DNA from: Eubacterium sp. TM05-53 | Lineage (GTDB): Bacteria; Bacillota_I; Bacilli_A; Erysipelotrichales; Erysipelotrichaceae | Direction: 5' to 3' | Assembly: GCF_003436425.1 (NCBI RefSeq) | Contig: NZ_QSPK01000001.1 | Location: 30,789 to 57,386 of the forward strand | DNA: 26,598 nucleotides | Shown: positions 1-7,333 of the stretch, piece after piece | How positions within the stretch are numbered: the first letter of the stretch is position 1 | How the letters are laid out: every line of letters begins with the position of its first letter | Program-made: the position numbers and the translations under genes | The notes under the pieces: generated by a model | What the model saw: only the letters and a program-made list of their open reading frames with translations | Told to the model about the DNA's origin: nothing | The model's database searches: none

Positions 1-90
1 GCTCAAGGTCACTGCATTAGAAAGCTGCTTAGAATCATTTATCATTTACTAGAAACAGGTCAATCATTTGATCCTGCGTTATTAAGATAA
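1..90 (+). CDS. C-terminal end of an IS110-like transposase (partial)
   Basis: Frame 1 is open from the first base to the TAA at 88-90 and encodes 29 residues of the type GHCIRKLLRIIYHLLETG followed by FDPALLR. This pattern (a basic residue, KLLR-I-IY-xLL, then a short FDP-type tail) is what I know from the extreme C-terminus of IS110/IS116/IS902-family transposases, which carry a DEDD RuvC-like domain and a C-terminal serine-containing transposase_20 domain. Only the tail is in view, so activity and completeness cannot be judged. A hairpin at 114-144 follows as a probable terminator. The family call rests on a short stretch and is moderate. Confidence 0.55.
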   Translation, partial: AQGHCIRKLLRIIYHLLETGQSFDPALLR

Positions 91-113
91 GACAAATCTA
101 TCTGAATGCATCT

Positions 114-148
114 GAACTTTTAAAAAGTCAAATTTTAAAAGTTCTTTT
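114..148 (+). terminator. Rho-independent-like hairpin after the transposase tail
   Basis: GAACTTTTAAAA (114-125) and TTTTAAAAGTTC (133-144) form a perfect 12-bp stem with a 7-base loop, followed by TTTT at 145-148. The stem is AT-rich, so the terminator would be weak. It could equally serve minus-strand transcripts coming from the acetyltransferase stub. Confidence 0.5.
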
Positions 149-240
149 CGTCATGCCTAAATTTAATCCAATATTCACATTTTCAAAGATCAATTTAAAA
201 CTAACTAAAAAATCTAGTTATTTTATATTTTCAAACTTTT

Positions 241-426
241 TCATAAATAATACTTGAATTTTATATAGTTAGCTCTCAAGACTGATTTAATAAAGACAAG
301 TCCATCCTCAAAACGATCTGTCAGCCAATCCTTTTTAGATCTTACTTGCACATCTGAATTACTACTAATTGCACAACAAATGTGTTCTTGTTCTATATTT
401 TCTTTTGTCACATATATATAATCCAT
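241..426 (-). pseudogene. N-terminal stub of a GNAT acetyltransferase (YoaP-like)
   Basis: The reading frame begins with ATG at 426 behind a GAGGT ribosome binding site and encodes 61 residues. The first 45 or so, with MDYIYVTKENIEQEHICCAI, then SSKK-type spacing and RFEDGLVF, match the N-terminus of the GNAT/YoaP-domain acetyltransferases common in Firmicutes as I know them. Those proteins normally run past 200 residues and continue after the GLVF motif with an acetyl-CoA-binding GNAT fold. Here the family resemblance fades after GLVF and the frame stops within 20 residues, so the CoA-binding part is missing. It lies next to a transposase tail, which fits truncation by insertion or deletion. 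The start region is intact, so a short peptide may still be made, but it should have no acetyltransferase activity. Confidence 0.6.
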
Positions 427-523
427 GATTCAATACCTCAAAATTAGTATACTAAAAGGAACTCAAATCCATCAACTCCTAATACCATTTATATCAGTTT
501 CAACTTAATGATTCATTATCAGG

Positions 524-601
524 TATTCGTGTAATTTAGTGTCAAAAATCGATAAAAAAACATCGAAAATTACACGAATATTTTGTAAATAATTACACTA
601 A
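524..601. repeat. Perfect 14-bp inverted repeat with a third half site
   Basis: TATTCGTGTAATTT at 524-537 and its exact reverse complement at 567-580 enclose 29 bases that contain a smaller TCGAT/ATCGA pair. A third related copy, AATTACAC followed by TAA, is at 591-601, so GTGTAATTTAGTGT-like and AATTACACTAA-like words occur on both sides. This looks like the end of, or a miniature relic of, a mobile element rather than a terminator, since no U-run follows either arm. Confidence 0.5.
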
Positions 602-610
602 ACGACACGT

Positions 611-643
611 AACATATAAAAGGAGTTGAAATCATCAACTCCT
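611..643 (-). terminator. ppdK rho-independent terminator
   Basis: On the minus strand AGGAGTTGA (643-635) pairs with TCAACTCCT (629-621) across a five-base loop, then TTTATATGTT follows. The hairpin starts eight bases after the ppdK stop codon. Confidence 0.75.
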
Positions 644-650
644 AAGTGTT

Positions 651-3281
651 TTATTTATCGAATTTAATAGCCGCTTGTGCCGCAGCAAGTCTTGCGATTG
701 GCACACGATATGGTGAACAAGATACGTAGTTCAATCCAACTCTGTGACAGAATTCAATACTTGCTGGATCACCACCATGTTCTCCACAAATACCTAATTT
801 AATATTCGGACGTGTGCTTCTTCCTAGTTCTGTAGCCATCTTAACAAGTTTTCCAACACCTCTTTGATCTAAGTGCGCAAATGGATCTGATTCAAAGATC
901 TTCTTGTCATAGTAATCTTGTAAGAATCCACCGGCATCATCTCTTGAGAATCCAAATGTCATCTGAGTTAAGTCATTTGTACCAAATGAGAAGAATTCAG
1001 CTTCTTTTGCGATTTCATCTGCCAATAATGCAGCACGAGGAATTTCAATCATTGTACCAACATGATACTTCATGTCGAATTCTGATTCTTGAATCAATTT
1101 GTCAGCTACGTCGCATACAACTTTCTTCACAAAGCGAAGTTCAGCAACATCACCAACTAATGGAATCATGATTTCTGGTTCAATCTTCCAATCTGGGTGT
1201 CTTTCATTGACAGCTAATGCAGCCTGAATAACAGCTGTTGTCTGCATTTCAGCAATTTCTGGATATGAAATCGCCAAACGACATCCACGATGACCCATCA
1301 TAGGGTTGAATTCGTGTAAGCTAGAAATGACAGATTTCAATTCATCCAAACCAATGTGCATATCTTTCGCTAATTGTGTAATATCATAAGAGTTTGTAGG
1401 TAAGAATTCATGTAAAGGTGGATCCAAGTAACGAATAGTCACTGGTAGACCTTCCATAGCTTCATAGATTCCTTCAAAGTCACTTCTTTGCATAGGCAAG
1501 ATTTTTTCTAAGGCAACACGTCTTTGAGCTGATGTTTTAGAAACAATCATTTCACGAACCGCTTTAATACGATCCCCCTCAAAGAACATGTGTTCCGTAC
1601 GAACTAGACCAATACCTTGCGCACCAAATTCATGAGCTTGTTTTGCGTCATGTGGTGTATCGGCATTTGTACGAACTTTTAATGTACGTCTTTCATCCGC
1701 CCAGTTCATGAAACGTTCAAAGTCACCTGAAATACTTGCAGGAACGGTTTTAATAGCACTACCATAGATATTTCCTGTTGAACCATCTAAACTGATCCAA
1801 TCTCCACGATGATATTTCACACCATCAATTTCAAAATATCCTTCATCATCATGCATCTTGATATCGCCACAACCACTTACGCAGCAAGCACCCATACCAC
1901 GAGCGACTACGGCAGCATGACTTGTCATACCACCACGAACGGTTAAGATACCTTGAGATACGTGCATTCCTTCAATATCTTCTGGACTTGTTTCTAGACG
2001 AACTAAGATAACCTTGTGATTACGACTTGCTTCTTGAATCGCTTCTTCTGCACTAAATACGATTTGACCACAAGCAGCACCAGGACTAGCTGGAAGTGCT
2101 GAAGCGATTGGTTCAGCTTTCTTTAATTCATCCGCATCAAACATTGGGTGAAGCAATGAATCTAATTGTTTAGGCTCAACCATCATTAAAGCTTCATCTA
2201 TAGTAATCATACCTTCATCCACCATATCACACGCAATCTTTAAGGCAGCCTGTGCTGTACGTTTACCATTACGTGTCTGCAACATGAACAATTTACCCTT
2301 TTCAATAGTAAATTCCATGTCTTGCATATTACGATAGTGCGTTTCCAATTTCTTAGTAATAGCTACAAAATCATCATAAGCACTTGGAGCTACTTCTTTT
2401 AATTGATCGATCTTTTGAGGTGTACGAATACCCGCAACAACATCTTCACCTTGGGCATTCATTAAGAATTCACCATACAATTTATTTTCACCCGTACTTG
2501 GATTACGCGTAAAGGCAACACCTGTACCACAATCATTACCCATATTTCCAAATACCATCATCTGTACGTTAACAGCAGTTCCCCAACTTGAAGGGATATC
2601 ATTCATCTTACGATAGTAAATAGCACGAGGGTTATTCCAAGAACGGAATACCGCTTCGATAGCTCCCATCAATTGTTCTTTTGGATCTTCTGGGAATTCA
2701 GATTTCAATTCATTTTTGTAGAATGCTTTAAATAATTCTACTAATTTCTTCATATCCTCTGCATTCAAATCCAAATCATCTGTAATGCCTCTTTCAGCCT
2801 TAACTTCATCGATGATTTCTTCAAAACGCTTTTTACTCAACCCCATAACAACGTCTGAATACATTTGAATAAAACGACGATATGAATCGTATGCGAAACG
2901 CTCATTATTAGTCAAGTTTGCGACTGTTTCGGCAACTGTTTTATTCATACCCAAATTTAAAATAGTATCCATCATACCAGGCATACTTGCACGTGCCCCA
3001 GAACGAACAGATACTAATAAAGGATTGGCTTCATCCCCTAATTTTTTTCCAGACTTCTTTTCTAATAAATCTAGATATTCCATAATTTGAGCTTTAATAC
3101 CATCATTGATAGTTTCATTATCTTCATAATATTGGTTACAAGCTTCTGTAGTGATTGTGAATCCATAAGGCACAGGCATTCCAAGTTTAGACATTCCAGC
3201 TAAGTTGGCACCTTTACCACCTAACAATTCACGCATCGTTTCATCGCCTTCATTAAATTCATAGACATATTTTTTATCCAT
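651..3281 (-). CDS. ppdK: Pyruvate, phosphate dikinase
   Basis: This 876-residue protein interconverts pyruvate, ATP and phosphate with PEP, AMP and pyrophosphate in the cytoplasm. In fermentative Firmicutes it can work as a PPi-linked glycolytic step or supply PEP. The N-terminal ATP-grasp part has GGKGANLAGM near residue 22. The central swivel domain has the phosphohistidine loop GGMTSHAAVVARGMG with the regulatory Thr before the catalytic His. The C-terminal TIM barrel has GTNDLTQMTFG and GICGEHGGDP. Length and motifs are those of a full, active family member. A longer frame reaches 3335, but ATG at 3281 is chosen because AAAGGAGG lies just upstream and MDKKYVYEFNEG is the usual N-terminus. 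It appears monocistronic, between its own promoter with a cre site and its own terminator. Confidence 0.97.
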   Translation of the reverse strand: MDKKYVYEFNEGDETMRELLGGKGANLAGMSKLGMPVPYGFTITTEACNQYYEDNETINDGIKAQIMEYLDLLEKKSGKKLGDEANPLLVSVRSGARASMPGMMDTILNLGMNKTVAETVANLTNNERFAYDSYRRFIQMYSDVVMGLSKKRFEEIIDEVKAERGITDDLDLNAEDMKKLVELFKAFYKNELKSEFPEDPKEQLMGAIEAVFRSWNNPRAIYYRKMNDIPSSWGTAVNVQMMVFGNMGNDCGTGVAFTRNPSTGENKLYGEFLMNAQGEDVVAGIRTPQKIDQLKEVAPSAYDDFVAITKKLETHYRNMQDMEFTIEKGKLFMLQTRNGKRTAQAALKIACDMVDEGMITIDEALMMVEPKQLDSLLHPMFDADELKKAEPIASALPASPGAACGQIVFSAEEAIQEASRNHKVILVRLETSPEDIEGMHVSQGILTVRGGMTSHAAVVARGMGACCVSGCGDIKMHDDEGYFEIDGVKYHRGDWISLDGSTGNIYGSAIKTVPASISGDFERFMNWADERRTLKVRTNADTPHDAKQAHEFGAQGIGLVRTEHMFFEGDRIKAVREMIVSKTSAQRRVALEKILPMQRSDFEGIYEAMEGLPVTIRYLDPPLHEFLPTNSYDITQLAKDMHIGLDELKSVISSLHEFNPMMGHRGCRLAISYPEIAEMQTTAVIQAALAVNERHPDWKIEPEIMIPLVGDVAELRFVKKVVCDVADKLIQESEFDMKYHVGTMIEIPRAALLADEIAKEAEFFSFGTNDLTQMTFGFSRDDAGGFLQDYYDKKIFESDPFAHLDQRGVGKLVKMATELGRSTRPNIKLGICGEHGGDPASIEFCHRVGLNYVSCSPYRVPIARLAAAQAAIKFDK

Positions 3282-3297
3282 ATATTTTACCTCCTTT

Positions 3298-3327
3298 TGT
3301 AACCGTTTACATGTGTAAATAATTATA
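3298..3327 (-). promoter_or_regulatory. ppdK extended -10 promoter with CcpA cre site
   Basis: On the minus strand TGCTATAAT (TATAAT at 3327-3322) is an extended -10 element, with no good -35 box. About ten bases downstream lies TGTAAACGGTTACA (3311-3298), which with its flanking A bases fits the catabolite-responsive element consensus WTGNAANCGNWNNCW at every fixed position and is nearly palindromic. It would sit at roughly +4 to +17, a position where CcpA with HPr-Ser-P normally represses. The sequence match is direct; regulation by CcpA is inferred. Confidence 0.75.
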
Positions 3328-3369
3328 GCACACAAATTTACATAGTGATAGTTTTTTTTGAAATTTCAC

Positions 3370-3403
3370 AAATAAAAACCTATTAGCTTTCACCAATAGG
3401 TTT
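3370..3403 (-). terminator. Terminator overlapping the stop of the HTH-AAA gene
   Basis: AAACCTATT (3403-3395 on the minus strand) pairs with AATAGGTTT (3384-3376), followed by TTATTTG. The upstream arm overlaps the TAA stop at 3404-3402. Confidence 0.7.
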
Positions 3404-5201
3404 ATCCACGCTTAACAACCGCACTTTTTTGTCTAAACGCAATACCAATCTTTACAATATCATCGACGCCAAAAGCTTTTAATTCTGCATCATATTTCAT
3501 ATTATCAATCTGTCGAAGTGCACTATCAGCAAGTGAATCTAAATCAATATTCATATCTTTTGTATGCTTCAACTCAAAGATAAATCCCGGCATATTTTTC
3601 ACCATAGGCAACAATTCAATATCAAACCGACCTAAGCCAGATTCTCTATTCGATCTAACTTGATATTGACTACCTAGTACAGCACATAATCCAAGCATCA
3701 TACCATGATAAAACGCTTCACTAGCTCCATCCATAGTTGATATACTTTTCAACATGAAATTTTCTAGTAAAGATTGCAGTTTATTTGCATCCTTAAAAAA
3801 GATAGCTTGATGAACTGAAATCGAAACATTATTTTGGTTTGTACGATTCAACACCTCTTTTTCATATACATACAAAATTTCTTTATTAGGAATAGCCACA
3901 TCACACATATAATTTCCATCATTTTGTGGATATATTGTCGCTACTTTTAAATAGCCTGCAATCAATAAGAAACTATAAATACTATAAGGATTACTTTGAA
4001 CTTCAGGATATATTACACTTGTATCTACATACGTTGTGACAGTATTTCCACAAAACAATTTATACAAATTTTCATTAATTTCAGGTGTTGCGGTTCCAAT
4101 GATTTCACCAATAATATCATTACTACCTGTTGATTGCCAAAAAGCTTTTGGAAAACATTGATCCGAAATATAATTGATTACAGACCAAGGATTAAATATT
4201 TCCGAATTTCCAAAACGATATCCATCATACCATTCGCAAATTTCTTGATATTTATCTTCATAATCATAATATGCAAGCATTTCTCTGACTTCTTCATTTG
4301 TGAAACCAAAATAAGAACTATAATTATTATCTAATATGGAGTTCGTTTTTAAATTGTTCATCCCACTAAAAATACTTTCTTTTGCGACTCTTAGAATACC
4401 TGTTAAAAATCCAAAAGCCAAATGTGGATTGTCTTTTAGACCACCCGAAAAAAAATTGCGCATAAAATCAACAATTTCATTATAAAAATCACAAAGATGA
4501 CCTTGTTGAATGGGCGTATCATATTCATCAATAATAATGACACACTCTTTATCATAATGTTTGTGAAGTAATAAAGATAAAAGTTGAAGCCCCATTTGAC
4601 AATCAACCTCATTTATATTTTCACTCGCAAAACGATGATATTGCTCTTTTTCGAATGAGCTTAGTACAGAACTACTCTCCAATTCATTATGACGCATAAA
4701 CTCTAGAGAAATCAATTTACTAATTTTTTGAAAAGTCTCTTGCCAACTCGAACATTTAACATCTTTAAAAGACAAGAATATCACAGGATATTGACCTTGA
4801 TGTTTTGTATAGTAATCCCCACACTGCCATATATACTTATCCTTAAAATAAATAGATGTATCTTCCGGTGTTTTTTCAAAAAACACACGCAACATATCCA
4901 TATTTAATGTTTTCCCAAAACGCCTAGGACGCGTGAAAAGAGACACCATCGGTATCGCATTCAAAAAATCACGAATCAATAAAGTCTTATCTACATAGTA
5001 ATAATTCGTTGTTGCCGACTTAAAATCAGAAACACCTATTGGTAAAGGCTTTTTCGGACTTAAAATCGCATTATCAGGAATCAGCCAATTGCGCCCATCC
5101 TTTATTGCTCCAACTATTTCTTTTTGTTTACACATCTGTTGAATTCTACGAGTCGATACCCCTATCTTTTTAGCAGCAGATTCACAAGATATATAGTTCA
5201 T
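3402..5201 (-). CDS. HTH-AAA-ATPase with C-terminal PD-(D/E)XK nuclease-like domain (DUF1703 type)
   Basis: The 599-residue protein has three parts. Residues 1-45 (YISCESAAKKIGVSTRRIQQ, later GRNWLIP) look like a MerR/excisionase-type helix-turn-helix. From about 55 the family start PLPIGVSDFK leads to the ATPase, with the P-loop variant RPRRFGKT near 92-99 and a Walker B-like CVIIIDEYDTPIQ. The C-terminal 100 residues have GLGRFDIELLP and GFIFELKHTKD, the D and ExK of a PD-(D/E)XK nuclease fold. Known families are PF09820 (AAA-ATPase_like) and PF08011 (PDDEXK_9), which are abundant in anaerobes and of unproven function; defence or mobile-element roles have been guessed. ATG at 5201 is chosen over an upstream start because AGGAGG (5213-5208) is well placed. 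The HTH fusion and the repeats in its promoter suggest self-regulation. Confidence 0.88.
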   Translation of the reverse strand: MNYISCESAAKKIGVSTRRIQQMCKQKEIVGAIKDGRNWLIPDNAILSPKKPLPIGVSDFKSATTNYYYVDKTLLIRDFLNAIPMVSLFTRPRRFGKTLNMDMLRVFFEKTPEDTSIYFKDKYIWQCGDYYTKHQGQYPVIFLSFKDVKCSSWQETFQKISKLISLEFMRHNELESSSVLSSFEKEQYHRFASENINEVDCQMGLQLLSLLLHKHYDKECVIIIDEYDTPIQQGHLCDFYNEIVDFMRNFFSGGLKDNPHLAFGFLTGILRVAKESIFSGMNNLKTNSILDNNYSSYFGFTNEEVREMLAYYDYEDKYQEICEWYDGYRFGNSEIFNPWSVINYISDQCFPKAFWQSTGSNDIIGEIIGTATPEINENLYKLFCGNTVTTYVDTSVIYPEVQSNPYSIYSFLLIAGYLKVATIYPQNDGNYMCDVAIPNKEILYVYEKEVLNRTNQNNVSISVHQAIFFKDANKLQSLLENFMLKSISTMDGASEAFYHGMMLGLCAVLGSQYQVRSNRESGLGRFDIELLPMVKNMPGFIFELKHTKDMNIDLDSLADSALRQIDNMKYDAELKAFGVDDIVKIGIAFRQKSAVVKRG

Positions 5202-5231
5202 ATAACTCCTCCTAAACATACTTCTACTCTA

Positions 5232-5294
5232 AGTATATCCGTTTAAGCGAAATACATCAACTTCATTTCGTTTGCATTTCGTTTATAAGCGAAA
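5232..5294 (-). promoter_or_regulatory. Sigma-A promoter with palindromic repeats before the HTH-AAA gene
   Basis: On the minus strand TTGATG (5260-5255), a 17-base spacer and TATACT (5237-5232) make a good vegetative promoter. Around it are repeats of a TTTCGYTT/AARCGAAA word: one in the spacer (5242-5254), the direct repeats CATTTCGTTT at 5264-5273 and 5275-5284 with an 11-bp period, and an 18-bp near palindrome TTTCGTTTATAAGCGAAA at 5277-5294 with one mismatch. The arrangement looks like an operator. Confidence 0.6.
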
Positions 5295-5319
5295 AAGAAG
5301 AACTAGAATACACTAGTTC
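5290..5319 (-). terminator. spx terminator
   Basis: GAACTAG (5319-5313, minus strand) pairs with CTAGTTC (5306-5300) over a six-base loop, followed by TTCTTTTTC. The stem overlaps the TAG stop of spx. Confidence 0.55.
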
Positions 5320-5753
5320 ATACTTGCACACTCTCTACACTTACCACAAACAGAATAGTTTGGACAAGCATCTGTACATGCATTGTCTACGACTGTCCTT
5401 AATTGTGCTGGCATCATTGTTGTGATCTCATCATCATCATATCCAACCACAAGACTCTTTTCCGATAAAAGAATCGGTCTTTTTAGAATGGATGGATTTT
5501 CCTGAATCAAAGTCACCAATTCCTTCATTGAATAATCATCAATATCTTTTTGAAGCGCCTGAAATGCCTTTGAACGAACCGAAATGATATCTTCCGTTCC
5601 ATTTTCGCATCGCGACAATAAATATTTAATTTCACTTTCCTTCAATAATGAAGTAAATATATTCTTTTCAACAAATTCAATTTGGTTGTCCTTTAACCAT
5701 TGTTTTGCCTTACGACAACTCGCACAACCTGGAGAAGTATATAAAATTACCAT
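5313..5753 (-). CDS. spx: Spx-family global regulator with C-terminal cysteine cluster
   Basis: This 146-residue thioredoxin-like protein would bind the RNA polymerase alpha C-terminal domain and reprogram transcription under disulfide stress. The CxxC redox switch is Cys10-Ala-Ser-Cys13. The residues that matter in Bacillus subtilis Spx fall at the same numbers: Gly52, Arg60, Lys62 and Arg92. B. subtilis Spx is about 131 residues; this one has a different, longer tail with Cys126, Cys130, Cys136, Cys139 and Cys142, spaced like a metal-binding or second redox centre. ATG at 5753 is chosen because GGAGG lies eight bases upstream; an earlier in-frame ATG at 5771 would put the ribosome site inside the gene. 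The C-terminal LAN-like ClpXP tail of B. subtilis is not kept. Confidence 0.92.
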   Translation of the reverse strand: MVILYTSPGCASCRKAKQWLKDNQIEFVEKNIFTSLLKESEIKYLLSRCENGTEDIISVRSKAFQALQKDIDDYSMKELVTLIQENPSILKRPILLSEKSLVVGYDDDEITTMMPAQLRTVVDNACTDACPNYSVCGKCRECASMN

Positions 5754-5774
5754 AATAACAGCCTCCTTCAACTA

Positions 5775-5783
5775 ATTATATCA
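5775..5783 (-). promoter_or_regulatory. spx extended -10 promoter
   Basis: TGATATAAT on the minus strand (TATAAT at 5780-5775) is an extended -10 element seven bases upstream of the GGAGG region. No clear -35 is seen. Transcription would diverge from the HD-domain gene. Confidence 0.55.
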
Positions 5784-5807
5784 TATTACTAGGTTTAAAA
5801 GAAATAG

Positions 5808-5836
5808 TTGTATCTTAAAATTATATGTGCTATATT
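5808..5836 (+). promoter_or_regulatory. Promoter of the HD-domain gene
   Basis: TTGTAT (5808-5813), a 17-base spacer and TATATT (5831-5836), with TGC before the -10 box as an extended element. The ribosome site GTGAGG at 5845-5850 lies shortly downstream. Confidence 0.65.
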
Positions 5837-5857
5837 CATTCCTAGTGAGGTTAAGAA

Positions 5858-6415
5858 ATGGAAAAAGCTATTTTATCAAGAATCAATTTACAACTACAAG
5901 ATACTGACATTGCACAAGAATATTTTGATACAATATCAGACTTAATTGATACACAAGAAGTACAAGCCCTAAAAAAATGCAGCCAACACTTGGCTACATC
6001 TCGCTTCCAACATTCTTTAAACGTTTCTTATTATTCCTTTATAATTTGCAGAAAATTCGGTCTTGATGCCTATAGTGCAGCACGCGCCGGTCTATTACAT
6101 GATCTATATTACTATGATTGGAAAACAGATGAGGATCGTCCTCTTGAAGGAAATCATGCGATGATTCACCCAATCATTGCCCTTGAGAACGCTAAAAAAA
6201 TCACAGTAACCAATCCAACCATTGATGATGCCATTCTACATCACATGTGGCCATTAAAAACAAGCCATCCAAGCACAAGCGTTGGATGGATTATTCAAGC
6301 TGTAGATAAATTCTGTGCCCTCACAGAAATGGGACACCAATCTCTATTTCGAGTTAGTCGTTCCAACAATCTATTAAGCTATTGTATTCTATTTACATTC
6401 CTATTCACAATGTAG
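5858..6415 (+). CDS. HD-domain phosphohydrolase
   Basis: The 185-residue protein has the metal-binding HD signature: His in RFQHSLNVSYYS (about residue 52), the HD pair in GLLHDLYYYDW (about 81-82), a second His region at GNHAMIHP, a HHMWP motif and the final Asp in QAVDKFCAL. Such short HD proteins hydrolyse phosphate esters or nucleotides; the substrate cannot be read from the sequence. The last 25 residues are hydrophobic (LLSYCILFTFLFTM) and do not look like the usual helical end, so either a membrane-associating tail or a late frameshift is possible. It has its own promoter, a GTGAGG ribosome site and a strong terminator directly at the stop codon, so it is probably monocistronic. Confidence 0.85.
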   Translation: MEKAILSRINLQLQDTDIAQEYFDTISDLIDTQEVQALKKCSQHLATSRFQHSLNVSYYSFIICRKFGLDAYSAARAGLLHDLYYYDWKTDEDRPLEGNHAMIHPIIALENAKKITVTNPTIDDAILHHMWPLKTSHPSTSVGWIIQAVDKFCALTEMGHQSLFRVSRSNNLLSYCILFTFLFTM

Positions 6416-6450
6416 GCAGCTAGAACGATCTAGCTGCCTTTAGTTTTTCC
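6415..6450 (+). terminator. Strong terminator between convergent genes
   Basis: GGCAGCTAGA (6415-6424) and TCTAGCTGCC (6429-6438) make a perfect 10-bp stem with an ACGA loop, then TTTAGTTTTT. The U-run is only on the plus strand, so it mainly ends the HD-domain transcript; its downstream part lies inside the 3' end of the convergent PHP gene. Confidence 0.85.
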
Positions 6451-7319
6451 TTAAATTGTTCTAGCCATAAAGAACCATCTTTATCCAATCCATACTCACC
6501 CATTTGAATACTTGGCTTTTTCTCCCCGTGGAAATCACTTCCACAAGTAATCAATAAATGATGTTCCTTCGCTAGCTTTTCATAATATACATTCTGTTCA
6601 GGCGTATGATAATTACTATAAGCTTCAATACCATCCACTCCAGCATCCAATAACACCTTCAACATCTCATCATTCTTATAAAAAGTATTAAAAGGATGTG
6701 CTACAACCGCAAGTCCACCAGCCTCATGAATCTTTTTAACCGATTCTACAAAATCAGGCATTGGCACATATACGAATAAATCGGATCCATATTGACATTT
6801 ATCCCAAAAGAAATTCACTGGTGCCGGATCACTTCTTTTACCACCCGGAATATAATCCTTAAAATCTGGAATATCTTGATAACGAGGATCATTGAACATA
6901 TGCGTACACATCACAAGCCAAGGATTCTTACCATTTGCCTCTTTTAAGACAGCCTCTTCATCAATCTCAACACCATACTTTGCTCTTAATTTATCGCAAC
7001 GCGTTGAAAATGCATTTCTAGATTTTACTTGCGTTCTTTCCATTAAGTTTTGAAAATATGGTTCCTCTAAATCAATACCATATCCTAGTAAATGTACATC
7101 TGTATATCCTATACTTGTTGAACACTCAATGGCAGGAATCACTTCAATATCCGCTACCTTGCCAAGCTTGATCATTTCCTTCACACCACGAATACAATCA
7201 TGATCACTTAACGCAATAGTTTTTAATCCTCTTTCTTTTGCGATTCCAATTAATTCTTCAGGCGTAAACTGGCCATCCCCCGAATAACAGGAATGCATAT
7301 GCAAATCAAATTCATTCAT
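6420..7319 (-). CDS. PHP-domain phosphoesterase
   Basis: A 299-residue polymerase-and-histidinol-phosphatase (PHP) domain protein. The trinuclear metal site is visible: DLHMHS (His7, His9), LSDHDCIRG, the Glu in PAIECST, VVAHPFNTF, and CGSDFHGEKK near the end. Relatives of this single-domain type include RNase AM/TrpH-like 5'-3' exonucleases that act on nucleoside bisphosphates and short RNA; the exact substrate here is uncertain. ATG at 7319 is chosen over an upstream extension because the PHP motif begins at once and AGAGGG is upstream. It is the last gene after uppP with a 14-base gap, so it is likely co-transcribed with mraY-murD-uppP. Confidence 0.88.
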   Translation of the reverse strand: MNEFDLHMHSCYSGDGQFTPEELIGIAKERGLKTIALSDHDCIRGVKEMIKLGKVADIEVIPAIECSTSIGYTDVHLLGYGIDLEEPYFQNLMERTQVKSRNAFSTRCDKLRAKYGVEIDEEAVLKEANGKNPWLVMCTHMFNDPRYQDIPDFKDYIPGGKRSDPAPVNFFWDKCQYGSDLFVYVPMPDFVESVKKIHEAGGLAVVAHPFNTFYKNDEMLKVLLDAGVDGIEAYSNYHTPEQNVYYEKLAKEHHLLITCGSDFHGEKKPSIQMGEYGLDKDGSLWLEQFKEKLKAARSF

Positions 7320-7333
7320 TACTATAACCCTCT

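Larger units (their letters stand above)
427..650. other. Intergenic, inverted-repeat-rich stretch
   Basis: No convincing gene is seen. The stretch holds a perfect 14-bp inverted repeat (524-537/567-580), a further GTGTAATT-type half site, the ppdK terminator (618-643) and a degenerate copy of that terminator at 454-482. These are listed separately. Confidence 0.6.

Noticed and set aside
881..1171. 96-residue plus-strand frame inside ppdK
   Set aside because: It is antisense to highly conserved PPDK sequence, has no ribosome site and has a composition typical of an opposite-strand shadow.
3282..3335. Longer ppdK N-terminus from an ATG at 3335
   Set aside because: It would place the promoter, cre site and AAAGGAGG inside the gene; the added residues are not family-like.
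3402..5753. A multi-gene defence island around the HTH-AAA gene
   Set aside because: Neighbours are ppdK and spx, both housekeeping; no restriction, toxin, retron or CRISPR-associated genes lie nearby.
6305..6415. Frameshift at the end of the HD-domain gene
   Set aside because: The last 25 residues look unusual, but without homologues to align I cannot show a shift. The stop codon sits directly against a strong terminator, which fits an intact gene end.
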